DNA of 49,644 nt from Catenovulum maritimum. Its GTDB lineage: Bacteria > Pseudomonadota > Gammaproteobacteria > Enterobacterales > Alteromonadaceae. The position numbers and the translations under genes were made by a program. The DNA lies in assembly GCF_001050375.1 (NCBI RefSeq), contig NZ_KQ130506.1:1-49644 (forward strand). Direction: 5' to 3'. The first letter of the stretch is position 1. Each line of letters begins with the position of its first letter. The notes beneath the pieces are model-generated. The model was not told the origin of the DNA. It did no database searches and saw only the letters and a list, made by a program, of their open reading frames with translations. This document shows, piece after piece, positions 31,831 to 41,480 of the stretch.

Positions 31831-32457
31831 ATGATTTCTCAAATCGAACAACTCATGTATCAGTTGTCAGACTTTTTTATGGCACCTGTGTTACTGCTTA
31901 TCTCCTTGTTGTTTATTTACGCTTTATTTGCAACGGGCTGCTACATAATGCAGAGTATACAGCGCAAACAAAACCGCGCTAATTTCTTTCAATTTACCCA
32001 TACCAAACTGGGTGAAAAAACGGATTTAAATCTTGCAGGGTATCCATTAGCACAATTAGCGAATGCGCATAATGCTGTGACTAAAGATCAACTTGATGTG
32101 AGCGCTTTAGAGGAGCTAGAAGGCGTTAGAAATGTCAGTCGCCTTGCGCCTATGTTAGGTTTAATTGCGACTATGGTTCCTATGGGGCCTGCGCTAAAAA
32201 GTTTAGCTGACGGCAATATTCAAGGGATCAGTGAAAACCTAATTGTCGCTTTCTCAGCGGTTGTTTTTGGGTTGGTTATTGCCTCAATCACCTTTTGGAT
32301 TGCGAGCGTTAAGAAGCGTTGGTTAGCGCAAGAATTAGTTGCATTAAGCCCGCTATTAGCTGAAAACCAAAATGACAAGGTTAAAGCGAACTGTCAAGAA
32401 AATAATGTGAAAGGGACATCAGCAACTGAACTTGGAGCACAAAATGCGGCTGCTTGA
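31831..32457 (+). CDS. MotA/TolQ/ExbB proton-channel family protein (HmuU-like)
   Basis: Inner-membrane protein of 208 residues with an N-terminal helix (APVLLLISLLFIYALFATGC), a cytoplasmic loop (~45-110) and a paired-helix channel core (RLAPMLGLIATMVPMGPAL, then ENLIVAFSAVVFGLVIASITFWI). The GLIATMVPMGPAL segment is the ExbB/MotA/TolQ signature. A member of this family together with a DUF2149 protein is a standard part of Bacteroidetes hmu loci. TAGGA precedes the ATG by 5 nt, and the 3' end overlaps the DUF2149 gene by 14 bp. Confidence 0.88.
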   Translation: MISQIEQLMYQLSDFFMAPVLLLISLLFIYALFATGCYIMQSIQRKQNRANFFQFTHTKLGEKTDLNLAGYPLAQLANAHNAVTKDQLDVSALEELEGVRNVSRLAPMLGLIATMVPMGPALKSLADGNIQGISENLIVAFSAVVFGLVIASITFWIASVKKRWLAQELVALSPLLAENQNDKVKANCQENNVKGTSATELGAQNAAA

Positions 32458-32749
32458 TGAAGATGAAGGTATTAACCCTGCTTTATCCGTCGTTAACTTG
32501 GTCGATGTTTTTTTAGTTCTTGTGGCAGCTTTGCTAATTGCGGTAGCGCAAAACCCACTTAATCCTTTCATGGCGGAAGATGTGACTGTGATTAAGAATG
32601 AAGGCAAAGACAATATGGAGATAATTGTCAAAAAAGGGAACAAAATAGAAAGCTTTAAAAGCCAAGGTGAGACAGGTAGTGGTTCTGGTAAAAAGGCCGG
32701 TACAGCTTATGAAATGGCAGACGGCTCTATTATTTACGTTAAAGAGTAA
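32444..32749 (+). CDS. DUF2149 protein, ExbD-like partner
   Basis: A 101-residue protein with one transmembrane helix (LVDVFLVLVAALLIAVAQ) preceded by LLDEDEGINPALSVVN and followed by a short periplasmic domain rich in Lys and Gly. The single Asp at the start of the helix recalls ExbD and TolR, whose membrane Asp carries protons. ATG 32444 has GGAG 6 nt ahead; a TTG four codons earlier is less likely. The overlap with the channel gene suggests tight coupling. In hmu loci this protein is found beside the chelatase HmuS. Confidence 0.85.
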   Translation: MRLLDEDEGINPALSVVNLVDVFLVLVAALLIAVAQNPLNPFMAEDVTVIKNEGKDNMEIIVKKGNKIESFKSQGETGSGSGKKAGTAYEMADGSIIYVKE

Positions 32750-32784
32750 AGTCATTTACTACTGGAAAACAATCCCCTTTGCAC

Positions 32785-32826
32785 AAGGTCGAATTATCTC
32801 GACCTTCCCATTTTAGGTCGAGATAA
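32785..32826 (+). promoter_or_regulatory. Mutually exclusive hairpins before the first chelatase gene
   Basis: AAGGTCGA (32785-32792) can pair with TCGACCTT (32799-32806). Alternatively TTATCTCGACC (32794-32804) can form a perfect 11-bp stem with GGTCGAGATAA (32816-32826). The two stems share the TCGACC strand, so only one can form. The arrangement in the 100-bp gap before hmuS recalls an attenuator, but no leader peptide or long T-run is visible. Confidence 0.5.
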
Positions 32827-32849
32827 CCGACTTTACTGAGCAAATTTAC

Positions 32850-35800
32850 ATGAAAAAGATAACCAAACTAATCCCAATGTTAGCGATTGCAATGGTTAGT
32901 TTACTCGCTATATTTCAATCGCTGGCGAATACGCCAACTTCAAGCGTTGAGCCGAAAATTCATCAAGCATCCAATTCGATAAAACCCCAGATTTTGTTAC
33001 TCGGATCCTCGCATGCGGCTAAAGCAAAGAGTGACTTATTAGAGAAGCTGGCTGCAGGCAAAAATTTTGAATTCGTGATTACCACAACGACAAAATTAGC
33101 CGACGACGAACTTAAAGCCATTTGGAAAAATGCCAGCTTAGTCATGATGGATGGTATTAACCCAGCCTTGTCTAAGTTTATGTTTGCTAAGTATCAGGCT
33201 TGGTTAACGCAAATGCCTAATGTGCCCGTTATTTCACTTGGTGATTTAGACAACCAAAGCATGAACCAAGGTTTAGCGCCGCAAGATCATCAAACGATTG
33301 GTGCTTATTTTAAAAATGCAGGGCGAAACAATTATGCCAGCATGATGGATTACATTGCTTATCGGTTTATTGAGTTTAAGCCCAGTGTTATGGTAGCTAA
33401 TCCGAATATAGTGCCAAATATAGGTGTTTATCACCCCGACTATAAAACGCTAGTGACCAAGGATGAAGCTGATTTTTATACTTGGCTAAACCAACGCCAG
33501 CTAGTAAAGCTTGCTGAAAATGAAACCGCCAAGCAACCTACAGTAGCGATTGCTATGCATCGTAGTGTTGTGGATTATGAGCAGCAGCAAATTGTCGATG
33601 CCATGATCCAAGGATTAGAAGCTAAAGGCGCAAAAGCATTTGGTTTTTTCTTTGAAGGGGAAGATGAAAATTTAACCTACCCTGAATTATTACTAGACGA
33701 TAATAATCAAGCTAGAGTTGATTTACTGATTAATTACCGTGCTTTGCACTATGTTGAAAAGCGTCGTCAGGAATTTACTCAAATTGGTGTTCCTGTAATA
33801 CACGCTATGAATTATACCGAGGGCAGTGAGGCAGATTTTAAAGCGGATAATGCGGGTATTTCACCTTCATTAACGCCTTTCTTTTTAGTGATGCCAGAAG
33901 ACACAGGCAGCACAGATCCAACCATAATCGCGGCTAGCCCAAAAGAAGGCGAAAACGCGGGAAACAAAGTGGTTATTCCTTATCAAATGAATGCCCTAGT
34001 TGAGCGCGCCTATAATCATGCACGCTTAGCCCATATTGATAATAGTGATAAAAAGATTGCGACTTTTATCTGGAATTACCCTCCAGGCGAGAAAAATATC
34101 GGCGCGGCTTTTTTAGATGTGCCTAGCTCTATTGAGCAAATTGCCAAAGCTATGATTCAGCAAGGTTATCAAATTAAATTTCCGCATCAAGGCATGGGTG
34201 ATAAAGGTCAATTAAGAGATTGGTTGATCGAATCAGCTGGTTTATTACTACGTCCTTATTATCGTGATGAAGATGCAGAAGGATTAATTGATAAAGGGTT
34301 AGCAGATTACTTGCCGCTCAGTACCTATTTAGCTTGGTTTAATCAATTACCGCAAGATGTCAGAACCCCTATTGTCGAACGTTGGGGAGCGCCGGAAAAA
34401 AGCGCTATGTTACGCCAAGCCACGATAAACGGCGAAAAAGTCGATGCTTACGTTATTCCGCGTATGGATTTAGGTAACATGATAATCATGCCGCAAGGTT
34501 TACGTGGCGATAACGCAAAAGAAAGCGCAGCTTTGTATCACGACACTAAAGAGCCCGCAAATCATTCGTATTTAGCTATCTACTTATATGCCCGCCAGCA
34601 GTTTGGTGCTAATGCTTTTGTCCATTTAGGCACTCATGGTTCACAGGAGTGGTTATCGGGTAAAGAGCGAGGTTTATCAGTTTATGATGCACCTAATCTA
34701 GTGATTGGCAACTTACCGGTTTTCTACCCATATATAATTGATAATGTGGGCGAAGCTATGCAAGCTAAGCGCCGCGGCCGTGCAACTATGATTAGCCATT
34801 TAACGCCTGGGTTTGCCAAGGCTGGTTTATATGCCGAAGTAGCGGTATTAAATGAAAAATTAGCCAACTACATGATGTTAGAGGCGGGTCAAACCAAAGC
34901 CAATACCGAAGCCGAAATTATCAAGCTGGCGATTGAGCTCGATATGCTTAAAGATTTATCTGCTAATTCAGGCGAATCTATCGACGAAGCAGAGCTTAAA
35001 GCTAACTTCGCGAATTATGTTGCAGCCATGCAAGATCATTTAAATAGTCTGGCACAGATGAGCCAACCGTTAGGTGTTCATACCTTTGGTGTGCTCCCTA
35101 AAGATGCCCATTTATATACCACTATGTTGCAAATGCTAGGTGACGAATATCTTGCTCGTGCAGCGGTTTATGAAAAGGAGAATGGCCTTGTTTATCAAAT
35201 GTCTGCCGAGCAGCAAAGTGACGCGGATAAAGAGATGGCAAGATTAGGGGTTGCTGAATTAGCTAGTTTAGAAGGTTTCCAATTACTAAAAGCATTTTTA
35301 TCTGCTGAAAAGTCAGGCCAAAAACTAGCCGATTTAACCCCTGAGTTAGAGGCAGACCTCAAACAAGCAAAAGTGTATTGGGATAATTTTCAAGCCATCA
35401 GTGAAATAGAAAGTCTATTATCAGCGCTTGATGGTCAGTATATTCCAGTTAGCCATGGCGGCGACCCTATTCGCAACCCGGATGCCGCACCAACTGGGCG
35501 TAATCTAATTGGTTTTAACCCTGCTAAAGTGCCGAGCAAAGAAGCTTACGCTGCTGGTGTTAGCTTAATGAATCAAACCATAGACGCCTATGTCGCCAAG
35601 CATGGTCGCTATCCAGAAAAGTTAGCTTTCTCATTATGGTCACTCGAAACCATGCGTCATCAAGGCGCGTTAGAGGCGCAAATCCTTCATGCACTTGGTT
35701 TAAAGCCTGTATGGAACCGCCAAGGCAATGTTAGCGGCACTGAGGTTATCGAATATAAAGATTTAGGACGCCCGCGTATCGACGTAGTTATTTCTGCAAC

Positions 35801-37049
35801 TGGCTTATATCGAGATGCTTTTCCTAATGTGATGCTATGGTTAGCTGAAGCGATAGATACAGTAGCTAAGATGAAAGAAGAAAATAACTTTGTTTATCGT
35901 AATGCAAGCCAATTAAAACAAAGCTTAATCGCAGAAGGTAAAACGGAAGAAGATGCTGATTACTTGTCGTCAGTTCGTATTTTCTCGAACGAAACGGGTA
36001 ATTATGGTACTGGTTTAGCTGGCGCCAGCTTAGCGTCAGGTACATGGGAAGATGATAGTAAACTTGCCGATTTATACACACGCCGTATGGGATTTGCCTT
36101 TGGTAAAGATGAAACTCGCTGGAGTGAAAATATGGGCGAAACCGATCTTTATAGCAAGGTATTGTCGGGTACTGAAGGTGTTATCTTTTCACGCTCAACT
36201 AATCTATACGCCATGATGACGAATGATGACCCATTCCAGTATTTTGGTGGTATTGGTTTAGCTGTGCGTAATTTAGATGGCAAAACACCTGAAATGTATG
36301 TGTCTAACTTGCGTAAAAAAGATCAAGTTAAAACCCAGACCCTAGCCGAATTTGTCAATCAAGAATTACGTTCACGCTACTTCCACCCGCGTTGGATTAA
36401 AGCCATGCAAGATTCTGGATACGCAGGCGCGACTGCTATTTTAGACAGGGTTAATAACCTTTGGGGTTGGGAAGTGATGACTCCAGAAGCGATCCGTGAT
36501 GACCAATGGCAAGAATTTTTTGAAATTTATGTGGATGATAAATATCAAATGAATATGCGTGAGTTTTTCCAAAATAATAACGCTGAAAGCTTAGCGCAAA
36601 TCATCGAGCGAATGTTAGAAGCCGAACGTAAAGACTATTGGCAAACAGATGATGAGACAGTTAAAAAGCTAGTTGAAACTTATGCTGAGTTAGCCGTGCA
36701 GTTTGATGTGGCGACTAACAACGATAAATTCAATGAATATATGGATCAAAAACTAACTGGATTTGGCCAACAACCTTTGTCAGAGCAATTGGCAGCACTG
36801 GATTTAGCGGCTGCTGTACCTGCGGCTAACAGCCAAGCTGAATCAGAGCAAGTACAAGGCCAAAAGCTAGAAAAGCAAAATCAGAAAAATATTGAGATTG
36901 ATCATTCATTCTTATATCAGTCGTTATTTGTCATGCTACTCATCATGCTTATTGGCGGTTACTACCAAGTTCGTAGTGCTAAAGCGGGTAAGCATCACAG
37001 CCATAAAGTAATTCAGTTTGCCCAACACAAGCAAAACAAAGCCGCTTAA
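32850..37049 (+). CDS. hmuS: Periplasmic CobN-like chelatase, HmuS-like, copy 1
   Basis: A 1,399-residue protein with a signal peptide (IPMLAIAMVSLLAIFQSLA) and a C-terminal helix (QSLFVMLLIMLIGGYYQV, ~1354-1375) followed by a short basic tail, so the bulk should lie in the periplasm. CobN/Mg-chelatase H-type motifs are clear: NYPPGEKNIGAAFLDV near 405, VHLGTHGSQEWLSGKERG near 590, GGDPIRNPDAAPTGRN near 868, RPRIDVVISATGLYRDAFPN near 980. Cytosolic CobN inserts cobalt with CobS and CobT ATPases; none is seen here. HmuS proteins of this class have been described as heme dechelatases that remove iron and leave the porphyrin intact. A juxtamembrane VQGQKLEKQ is shared with copy 2. Confidence 0.88.
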   Translation: MKKITKLIPMLAIAMVSLLAIFQSLANTPTSSVEPKIHQASNSIKPQILLLGSSHAAKAKSDLLEKLAAGKNFEFVITTTTKLADDELKAIWKNASLVMMDGINPALSKFMFAKYQAWLTQMPNVPVISLGDLDNQSMNQGLAPQDHQTIGAYFKNAGRNNYASMMDYIAYRFIEFKPSVMVANPNIVPNIGVYHPDYKTLVTKDEADFYTWLNQRQLVKLAENETAKQPTVAIAMHRSVVDYEQQQIVDAMIQGLEAKGAKAFGFFFEGEDENLTYPELLLDDNNQARVDLLINYRALHYVEKRRQEFTQIGVPVIHAMNYTEGSEADFKADNAGISPSLTPFFLVMPEDTGSTDPTIIAASPKEGENAGNKVVIPYQMNALVERAYNHARLAHIDNSDKKIATFIWNYPPGEKNIGAAFLDVPSSIEQIAKAMIQQGYQIKFPHQGMGDKGQLRDWLIESAGLLLRPYYRDEDAEGLIDKGLADYLPLSTYLAWFNQLPQDVRTPIVERWGAPEKSAMLRQATINGEKVDAYVIPRMDLGNMIIMPQGLRGDNAKESAALYHDTKEPANHSYLAIYLYARQQFGANAFVHLGTHGSQEWLSGKERGLSVYDAPNLVIGNLPVFYPYIIDNVGEAMQAKRRGRATMISHLTPGFAKAGLYAEVAVLNEKLANYMMLEAGQTKANTEAEIIKLAIELDMLKDLSANSGESIDEAELKANFANYVAAMQDHLNSLAQMSQPLGVHTFGVLPKDAHLYTTMLQMLGDEYLARAAVYEKENGLVYQMSAEQQSDADKEMARLGVAELASLEGFQLLKAFLSAEKSGQKLADLTPELEADLKQAKVYWDNFQAISEIESLLSALDGQYIPVSHGGDPIRNPDAAPTGRNLIGFNPAKVPSKEAYAAGVSLMNQTIDAYVAKHGRYPEKLAFSLWSLETMRHQGALEAQILHALGLKPVWNRQGNVSGTEVIEYKDLGRPRIDVVISATGLYRDAFPNVMLWLAEAIDTVAKMKEENNFVYRNASQLKQSLIAEGKTEEDADYLSSVRIFSNETGNYGTGLAGASLASGTWEDDSKLADLYTRRMGFAFGKDETRWSENMGETDLYSKVLSGTEGVIFSRSTNLYAMMTNDDPFQYFGGIGLAVRNLDGKTPEMYVSNLRKKDQVKTQTLAEFVNQELRSRYFHPRWIKAMQDSGYAGATAILDRVNNLWGWEVMTPEAIRDDQWQEFFEIYVDDKYQMNMREFFQNNNAESLAQIIERMLEAERKDYWQTDDETVKKLVETYAELAVQFDVATNNDKFNEYMDQKLTGFGQQPLSEQLAALDLAAAVPAANSQAESEQVQGQKLEKQNQKNIEIDHSFLYQSLFVMLLIMLIGGYYQVRSAKAGKHHSHKVIQFAQHKQNKAA

Positions 37050-37055
37050 CTTAGC

Positions 37056-37086
37056 AACTCAGTCCAATAATCTTTTGGGCTGAGTT
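37056..37086 (+). terminator. Hairpin between the two chelatase genes
   Basis: AACTCAGTCCAA and TTGGGCTGAGTT pair over 12 positions (one G-T) around a 7-nt loop, just after the copy 1 stop; TACTTGG follows, without a T-run. It may be a weak terminator or an mRNA-stabilising stem. Confidence 0.5.
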
Positions 37087-37190
37087 TACTTGGTTGCCAG
37101 AGCTTTGATTCAGACTCTACTCTAACTCGATACTCTACCCCAATTTAATTGACCTTATATCTATAGACACCTAATCCATAAGAGATAAAT

Positions 37191-40100
37191 ATGAAAATAA
37201 TCACCCGATTTAGTTTAATGCTGGTGGCATTATGCTGCTGGTCATTAACCGTAAAGGCGAATGAAGCCGCTGATATCTTATTTGTGAGTGCAGCACATTC
37301 TAATAAAGCCAAGGTTGGATTATTGCATAAAGCTGCATTAAATAACCCAAGCGCAGTATGGAATATTAAGCAGAAAAACGCCAAAGACCTGACTGATATG
37401 GCAGCAGCACAAAGCCTATTTAGCCAATATGATTTAGTCGTGCTAGATGCTGTGTCGCCTCGAGAAGCGAGTAAAACATACCAAGCTTTTATCACCAGCA
37501 TTGCCAACACAGAAACCAAATTTATCGCATTTAATTGGCTTGATAATCAAGCTGCGCAAAAGGGAATAAGCGAAGCACAGCAGCAAACCTTACAAAGCTA
37601 TTGGAAAAATGCAGGCCTAGCTAATTTAAATAACATGCTGAGTTATATTGCCTATAATTTATTAGGGCATCGTAATCCGAGCTCGGCCACTGTTCCTGAG
37701 CCTATTATATTCCCAACTCAGGGTATTTATCACCCTAACCAAGCTAAGCTGATTAGTGAAAGTTTAGCTGAATATCAACAATGGTCTGCGCCAAAAGCAA
37801 ATCAAGCCAAGATTGCGCTCCTGATGCAACGAGCCTTGATTGAAACCGAACAAACTCAGTTAATAGACACCACTATTGCCCTATTGGAAGCTAAAGGTGC
37901 TTATGTTGTACCTTTCTTTTTTGAGCTAAGCCCTGTTAGTGGCGACTATAGTCATTTACTCCAAAGCGAAGTAAAGCAAGGTGGCACCCTAGTTGGTAAG
38001 CAAACAGAAGTTGATCTCATTATTAACTTTAGGAATATTCATTGGGCGAACAAACGTAAGCTCGAATTTGAGCAATTTGGCGTACCTGTTATGCAGGCAA
38101 TGACATATTATTCCGGCGACCAACAAGCTTGGGAAGCTGATATGCAAGGCGTTGCGCCAGGTATGATGGCATTTACACTCGTTTTACCCGAAACCGCAGG
38201 TGTGGTTGATCCTATGGTTGTAGCGGCAACGGATCGAAAAACACAAACCACAGAAATTATTAGCTATCAATTAGAGCACTTGGTCAACAAGGCGGTTAAT
38301 GTCGCTAATTTGAAATATAAAGCGAACCAAGATAAAAAGCTGACTGTATTTGTTTGGGGCGATAAAGATGTTGGTGCTTCATTTATGAATATTCCAGCGA
38401 GCATTGAAGCTATCAGTCAAAGACTCGCAGCCGAAGGTTATCAAACTGGTGAACGCGATGCCCAATACATCACAGCAAATATCAAAAAAATTCTGGACCC
38501 ATTTTATCGTGATTTTGAGTTAACTGAGTTGCTTGAACAAGACCTAGCGGAACTCATGCCAATAGATGAGTATTTAGCATGGTTTAACAGCTTACCTGCT
38601 GAATTAACCAAGGAAATCCGTGATCACTGGGGAGAGCCCAAAGAAAACTTTATGGCGGTGGAAAAAAACGGTAAAGACTATTTCATTTTGCCAAGAATTA
38701 GAAACGGCAATATGTTGGTTATGCGTCAGCCTTCGCGCTCAGATAACAAAAACGACGAAAACCAAATTTATCATCAGGGACTCGTTCCTATGAATCATTT
38801 TTACCTCGCAGCCTATTTTTATGCCAGACAATATTGGCAGTCTGATGCCATAGTGCATCTAGGTACGCATGGCTCGCAAGAATATTTAGGCGGTAAAGAG
38901 CGCGGTCTTTCAATTTATGATCAAGGTAATCTTGCCGTTTGGGATACGCCTGTCGTCTACCCTTTCATTGTGGATGATGTCGGTGAAGCTATGCAAACAA
39001 AGCGACGCGGTAGAGCAACGGTTATCTCTCACATGACGCCTCCCTTTGCCGCCGCAGGTTTACACGGTGACATGAGTGATTTACATGAACTGATGCATCA
39101 ATACAAAGCGTTAGACCAAGGCGGTGTTAAGCAGAAAACAGCTAAACTAATTGCAGAAAAGTGTATTGAAATTAATATATGTAACGACATAGGTTGGAAT
39201 CAAACTCAAATCGAAACCGCTTTATCTTCGACTACTGAGTGGAGTGACTTTTTTAGTCTCTTACATAGCCACATGGAATCTTTGGCAACTGCAAACCAGC
39301 CACTGGGTTTACATACCTTTGGCGCATTGGCTGAGCAAGACTTAGTTATTTCTACCCTAGTGCAGATGTTAGGCCGTGACTTCACCGGTTTAGCAACCGA
39401 GTTTGAACATCAAAATTATTTGAATCAAGATGAAACCAGACATGCTGAGCATGGCGATGAAGAACATAGCCATAGCTATCACAACACAAGTCATAAACAT
39501 GATGAAGACTCAGATCATGAGCACTCAGATCATGAACACGCAACCCAAGCGCATCAAGGTGATGAATTAAAAAGCTTATCTGTCAAAAAATTAGCGGGAT
39601 ATTTAACCGCATTAAATTACATTATTAAAGACGGAGATAACAAAGCAAACAGACCGATAGCGTTTGATGATTTAGATGAAGCCTTACAAACTCAAATAAA
39701 TCGCGGCATTAAGCTATATCAAAACATGGCTGGGATCCGTGAACTCGATAGCATGGTTGATTTTTTACAAGCTAAATATATTCCAGTTAAAACCGGTGGC
39801 GACCCGATCCGTCATCCTGAATCATTGGCGACCGGTTATAACCTATATGGTTTTGACCCATCAAGAGTGCCAACGCCTGCGGCTTATCAACAAGGGCAAG
39901 AGTTAGTTGAAGAAATGATAGCTAACTATCAGAAAAAGCATAATACCTATCCAGATAAAATGGCATTTTCGCTTTGGTCAATTGAAACTATGCGCCATTA
40001 CGGTGTCCTTGAATCGCAAATCTTATACGCCATGGGGGTTAAACCTAAATGGACACCAGATGGTAGAGTGATAGGCACAGAAGTTATCCCTTATAGCGAA

Positions 40101-41417
40101 TTAAAACGCCCAAGAGTTGATGTGGTTATGTCTGCAACTGGGTTATACCGAGATGCGTTTCCAAATGTGATGCAACTTTTAGCCAAAGCGGTTAAACAAG
40201 TCGCTGAGTTAAAACAAGAGAGCAATTCTATCTGGGATAATTTTGTTCAAATCAACAGCGAAAAAGTGAAGCAGAGCTTAATTGAACAGGGCGTTGCAGC
40301 CGATGAAGCTGAATACTTATCAAGTATTCGTATGTTTTCAAATCAATCAGGTGATTATGGTTCAGGTGTAGATGACTCAACTTGGGCGAGTGATACTTGG
40401 GAGAGCGATAAAAAAATCTCCGATAATTACTTAGGCAAAATGGGCTATTTCTTTGGCCCAGATAGCTCTCGTTGGGGAGAAAAAGCCGTCAATGCGCAAG
40501 GGGAAGACGTACAGCTATACGCTAAGCAATTGTCTGGGACAGACCTTGCCATGTTTGCCCGATCTTCTAACTTGTTTGGCATGTTAAGTACAGATGACCC
40601 GTTTGAATACTTTGGTGCATTAAGCCTAGCGGTACGCAATATAGACGGTAAAAGTCCAGATATGGTTGTGGCTAACTTACGTGATGCAAATAATGCAAAA
40701 GCAGAAGATGCCGCTTTGTTTATGGCCAAAGAATTGAGAACACGGAATTTCCATCCTCGTTGGATTGCTGAAATGCAAAAAGAAGGCTATTCAGGCGCAG
40801 TATCTATGGCGTCTAGAATCGATAACTTTTTTGGTTGGCAGGTGGTTGATCCTAATTTAGTCAGAAATGATCAGTGGGATGAATTTATGGATGTTTACCT
40901 AAAAGATAAATTGAACCTAGGGTTAGATGAATGGTTTGAAGAAGTTAATCCAACAGCACTCGCTAGAATGATGGAGCGCATGTTAGAAGCCGAACGAAAA
41001 GATTACTGGCAAGCAGATCCTGAGCGTTTGAAGCAACTGGTTGAAAAATATGTCGACTTTGTCAATCAATATGACTTGATAGTGTTAAATGACGCACTTA
41101 GAGAGCATGTTGATGAATTAGCCAAGGGATTTGGTTCACAAGCTTTACAAGCCGCTAAAACGGCAGAGGATATGGCAGCTCAAGCTATGGCTCAAAAAGC
41201 GAAAAATCAGACTCAATTGGCTCAAGAACCTGCGTTAAATGATAGTGCCAAACAGCAAGTTGAAGGACAAAAGCTGGAAAAACAAACAGAGCAAAGCCAG
41301 ACTGAAGATAACGATTTTATTTGGCAATGCTTAGCGATTATTGCTTTGATTATGTTACTTGGTGCGATTTACCAAACTAGGCAATCTAAGCAAGCAAACA
41401 AGAAGTTTGCAAACTGA
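37191..41417 (+). CDS. hmuS: Periplasmic CobN-like chelatase, HmuS-like, copy 2 with His-rich insertion
   Basis: A 1,408-residue paralogue of the preceding protein with the same build: signal peptide (FSLMLVALCCWSLTVKANE), CobN core and C-terminal helix (CLAIIALIMLLGAIYQTR, ~1377-1397). Core motifs are VHLGTHGSQEYLGGKERG near 555, GGDPIRHPESLATGYN near 868 and RPRVDVVMSATGLYRDAFPN. Two differences stand out. The NYPPGE motif of copy 1 is replaced by VWGDKDVGASFMN. Residues ~750-793 form a His/Asp/Glu-rich insertion (HEHSDHEHATQAH) that looks able to bind metal, absent from copy 1. VEGQKLEKQ precedes the anchor. The two proteins may act as a hetero-pair or on different substrates. Confidence 0.87.
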   Translation: MKIITRFSLMLVALCCWSLTVKANEAADILFVSAAHSNKAKVGLLHKAALNNPSAVWNIKQKNAKDLTDMAAAQSLFSQYDLVVLDAVSPREASKTYQAFITSIANTETKFIAFNWLDNQAAQKGISEAQQQTLQSYWKNAGLANLNNMLSYIAYNLLGHRNPSSATVPEPIIFPTQGIYHPNQAKLISESLAEYQQWSAPKANQAKIALLMQRALIETEQTQLIDTTIALLEAKGAYVVPFFFELSPVSGDYSHLLQSEVKQGGTLVGKQTEVDLIINFRNIHWANKRKLEFEQFGVPVMQAMTYYSGDQQAWEADMQGVAPGMMAFTLVLPETAGVVDPMVVAATDRKTQTTEIISYQLEHLVNKAVNVANLKYKANQDKKLTVFVWGDKDVGASFMNIPASIEAISQRLAAEGYQTGERDAQYITANIKKILDPFYRDFELTELLEQDLAELMPIDEYLAWFNSLPAELTKEIRDHWGEPKENFMAVEKNGKDYFILPRIRNGNMLVMRQPSRSDNKNDENQIYHQGLVPMNHFYLAAYFYARQYWQSDAIVHLGTHGSQEYLGGKERGLSIYDQGNLAVWDTPVVYPFIVDDVGEAMQTKRRGRATVISHMTPPFAAAGLHGDMSDLHELMHQYKALDQGGVKQKTAKLIAEKCIEINICNDIGWNQTQIETALSSTTEWSDFFSLLHSHMESLATANQPLGLHTFGALAEQDLVISTLVQMLGRDFTGLATEFEHQNYLNQDETRHAEHGDEEHSHSYHNTSHKHDEDSDHEHSDHEHATQAHQGDELKSLSVKKLAGYLTALNYIIKDGDNKANRPIAFDDLDEALQTQINRGIKLYQNMAGIRELDSMVDFLQAKYIPVKTGGDPIRHPESLATGYNLYGFDPSRVPTPAAYQQGQELVEEMIANYQKKHNTYPDKMAFSLWSIETMRHYGVLESQILYAMGVKPKWTPDGRVIGTEVIPYSELKRPRVDVVMSATGLYRDAFPNVMQLLAKAVKQVAELKQESNSIWDNFVQINSEKVKQSLIEQGVAADEAEYLSSIRMFSNQSGDYGSGVDDSTWASDTWESDKKISDNYLGKMGYFFGPDSSRWGEKAVNAQGEDVQLYAKQLSGTDLAMFARSSNLFGMLSTDDPFEYFGALSLAVRNIDGKSPDMVVANLRDANNAKAEDAALFMAKELRTRNFHPRWIAEMQKEGYSGAVSMASRIDNFFGWQVVDPNLVRNDQWDEFMDVYLKDKLNLGLDEWFEEVNPTALARMMERMLEAERKDYWQADPERLKQLVEKYVDFVNQYDLIVLNDALREHVDELAKGFGSQALQAAKTAEDMAAQAMAQKAKNQTQLAQEPALNDSAKQQVEGQKLEKQTEQSQTEDNDFIWQCLAIIALIMLLGAIYQTRQSKQANKKFAN

Positions 41418-41480
41418 GTTCAGCTAAATGTAAGCACCAAGCAAACCAAAGCGAAAAATAATGCAGCTTAATCTGCTAGT

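Noticed and set aside
37145-37519. Minus-strand ORF of 124 codons over the second chelatase start
   Set aside because: It lies opposite the signal peptide and N-terminus of a clear coding gene; its sequence shows only reflected composition and no family pattern.
39437-39568. His-rich stretch as a frameshift or a low-quality repeat artefact
   Set aside because: The frame stays open for the full 1,408 codons with conserved CobN motifs on both sides, so the insertion is real coding sequence.
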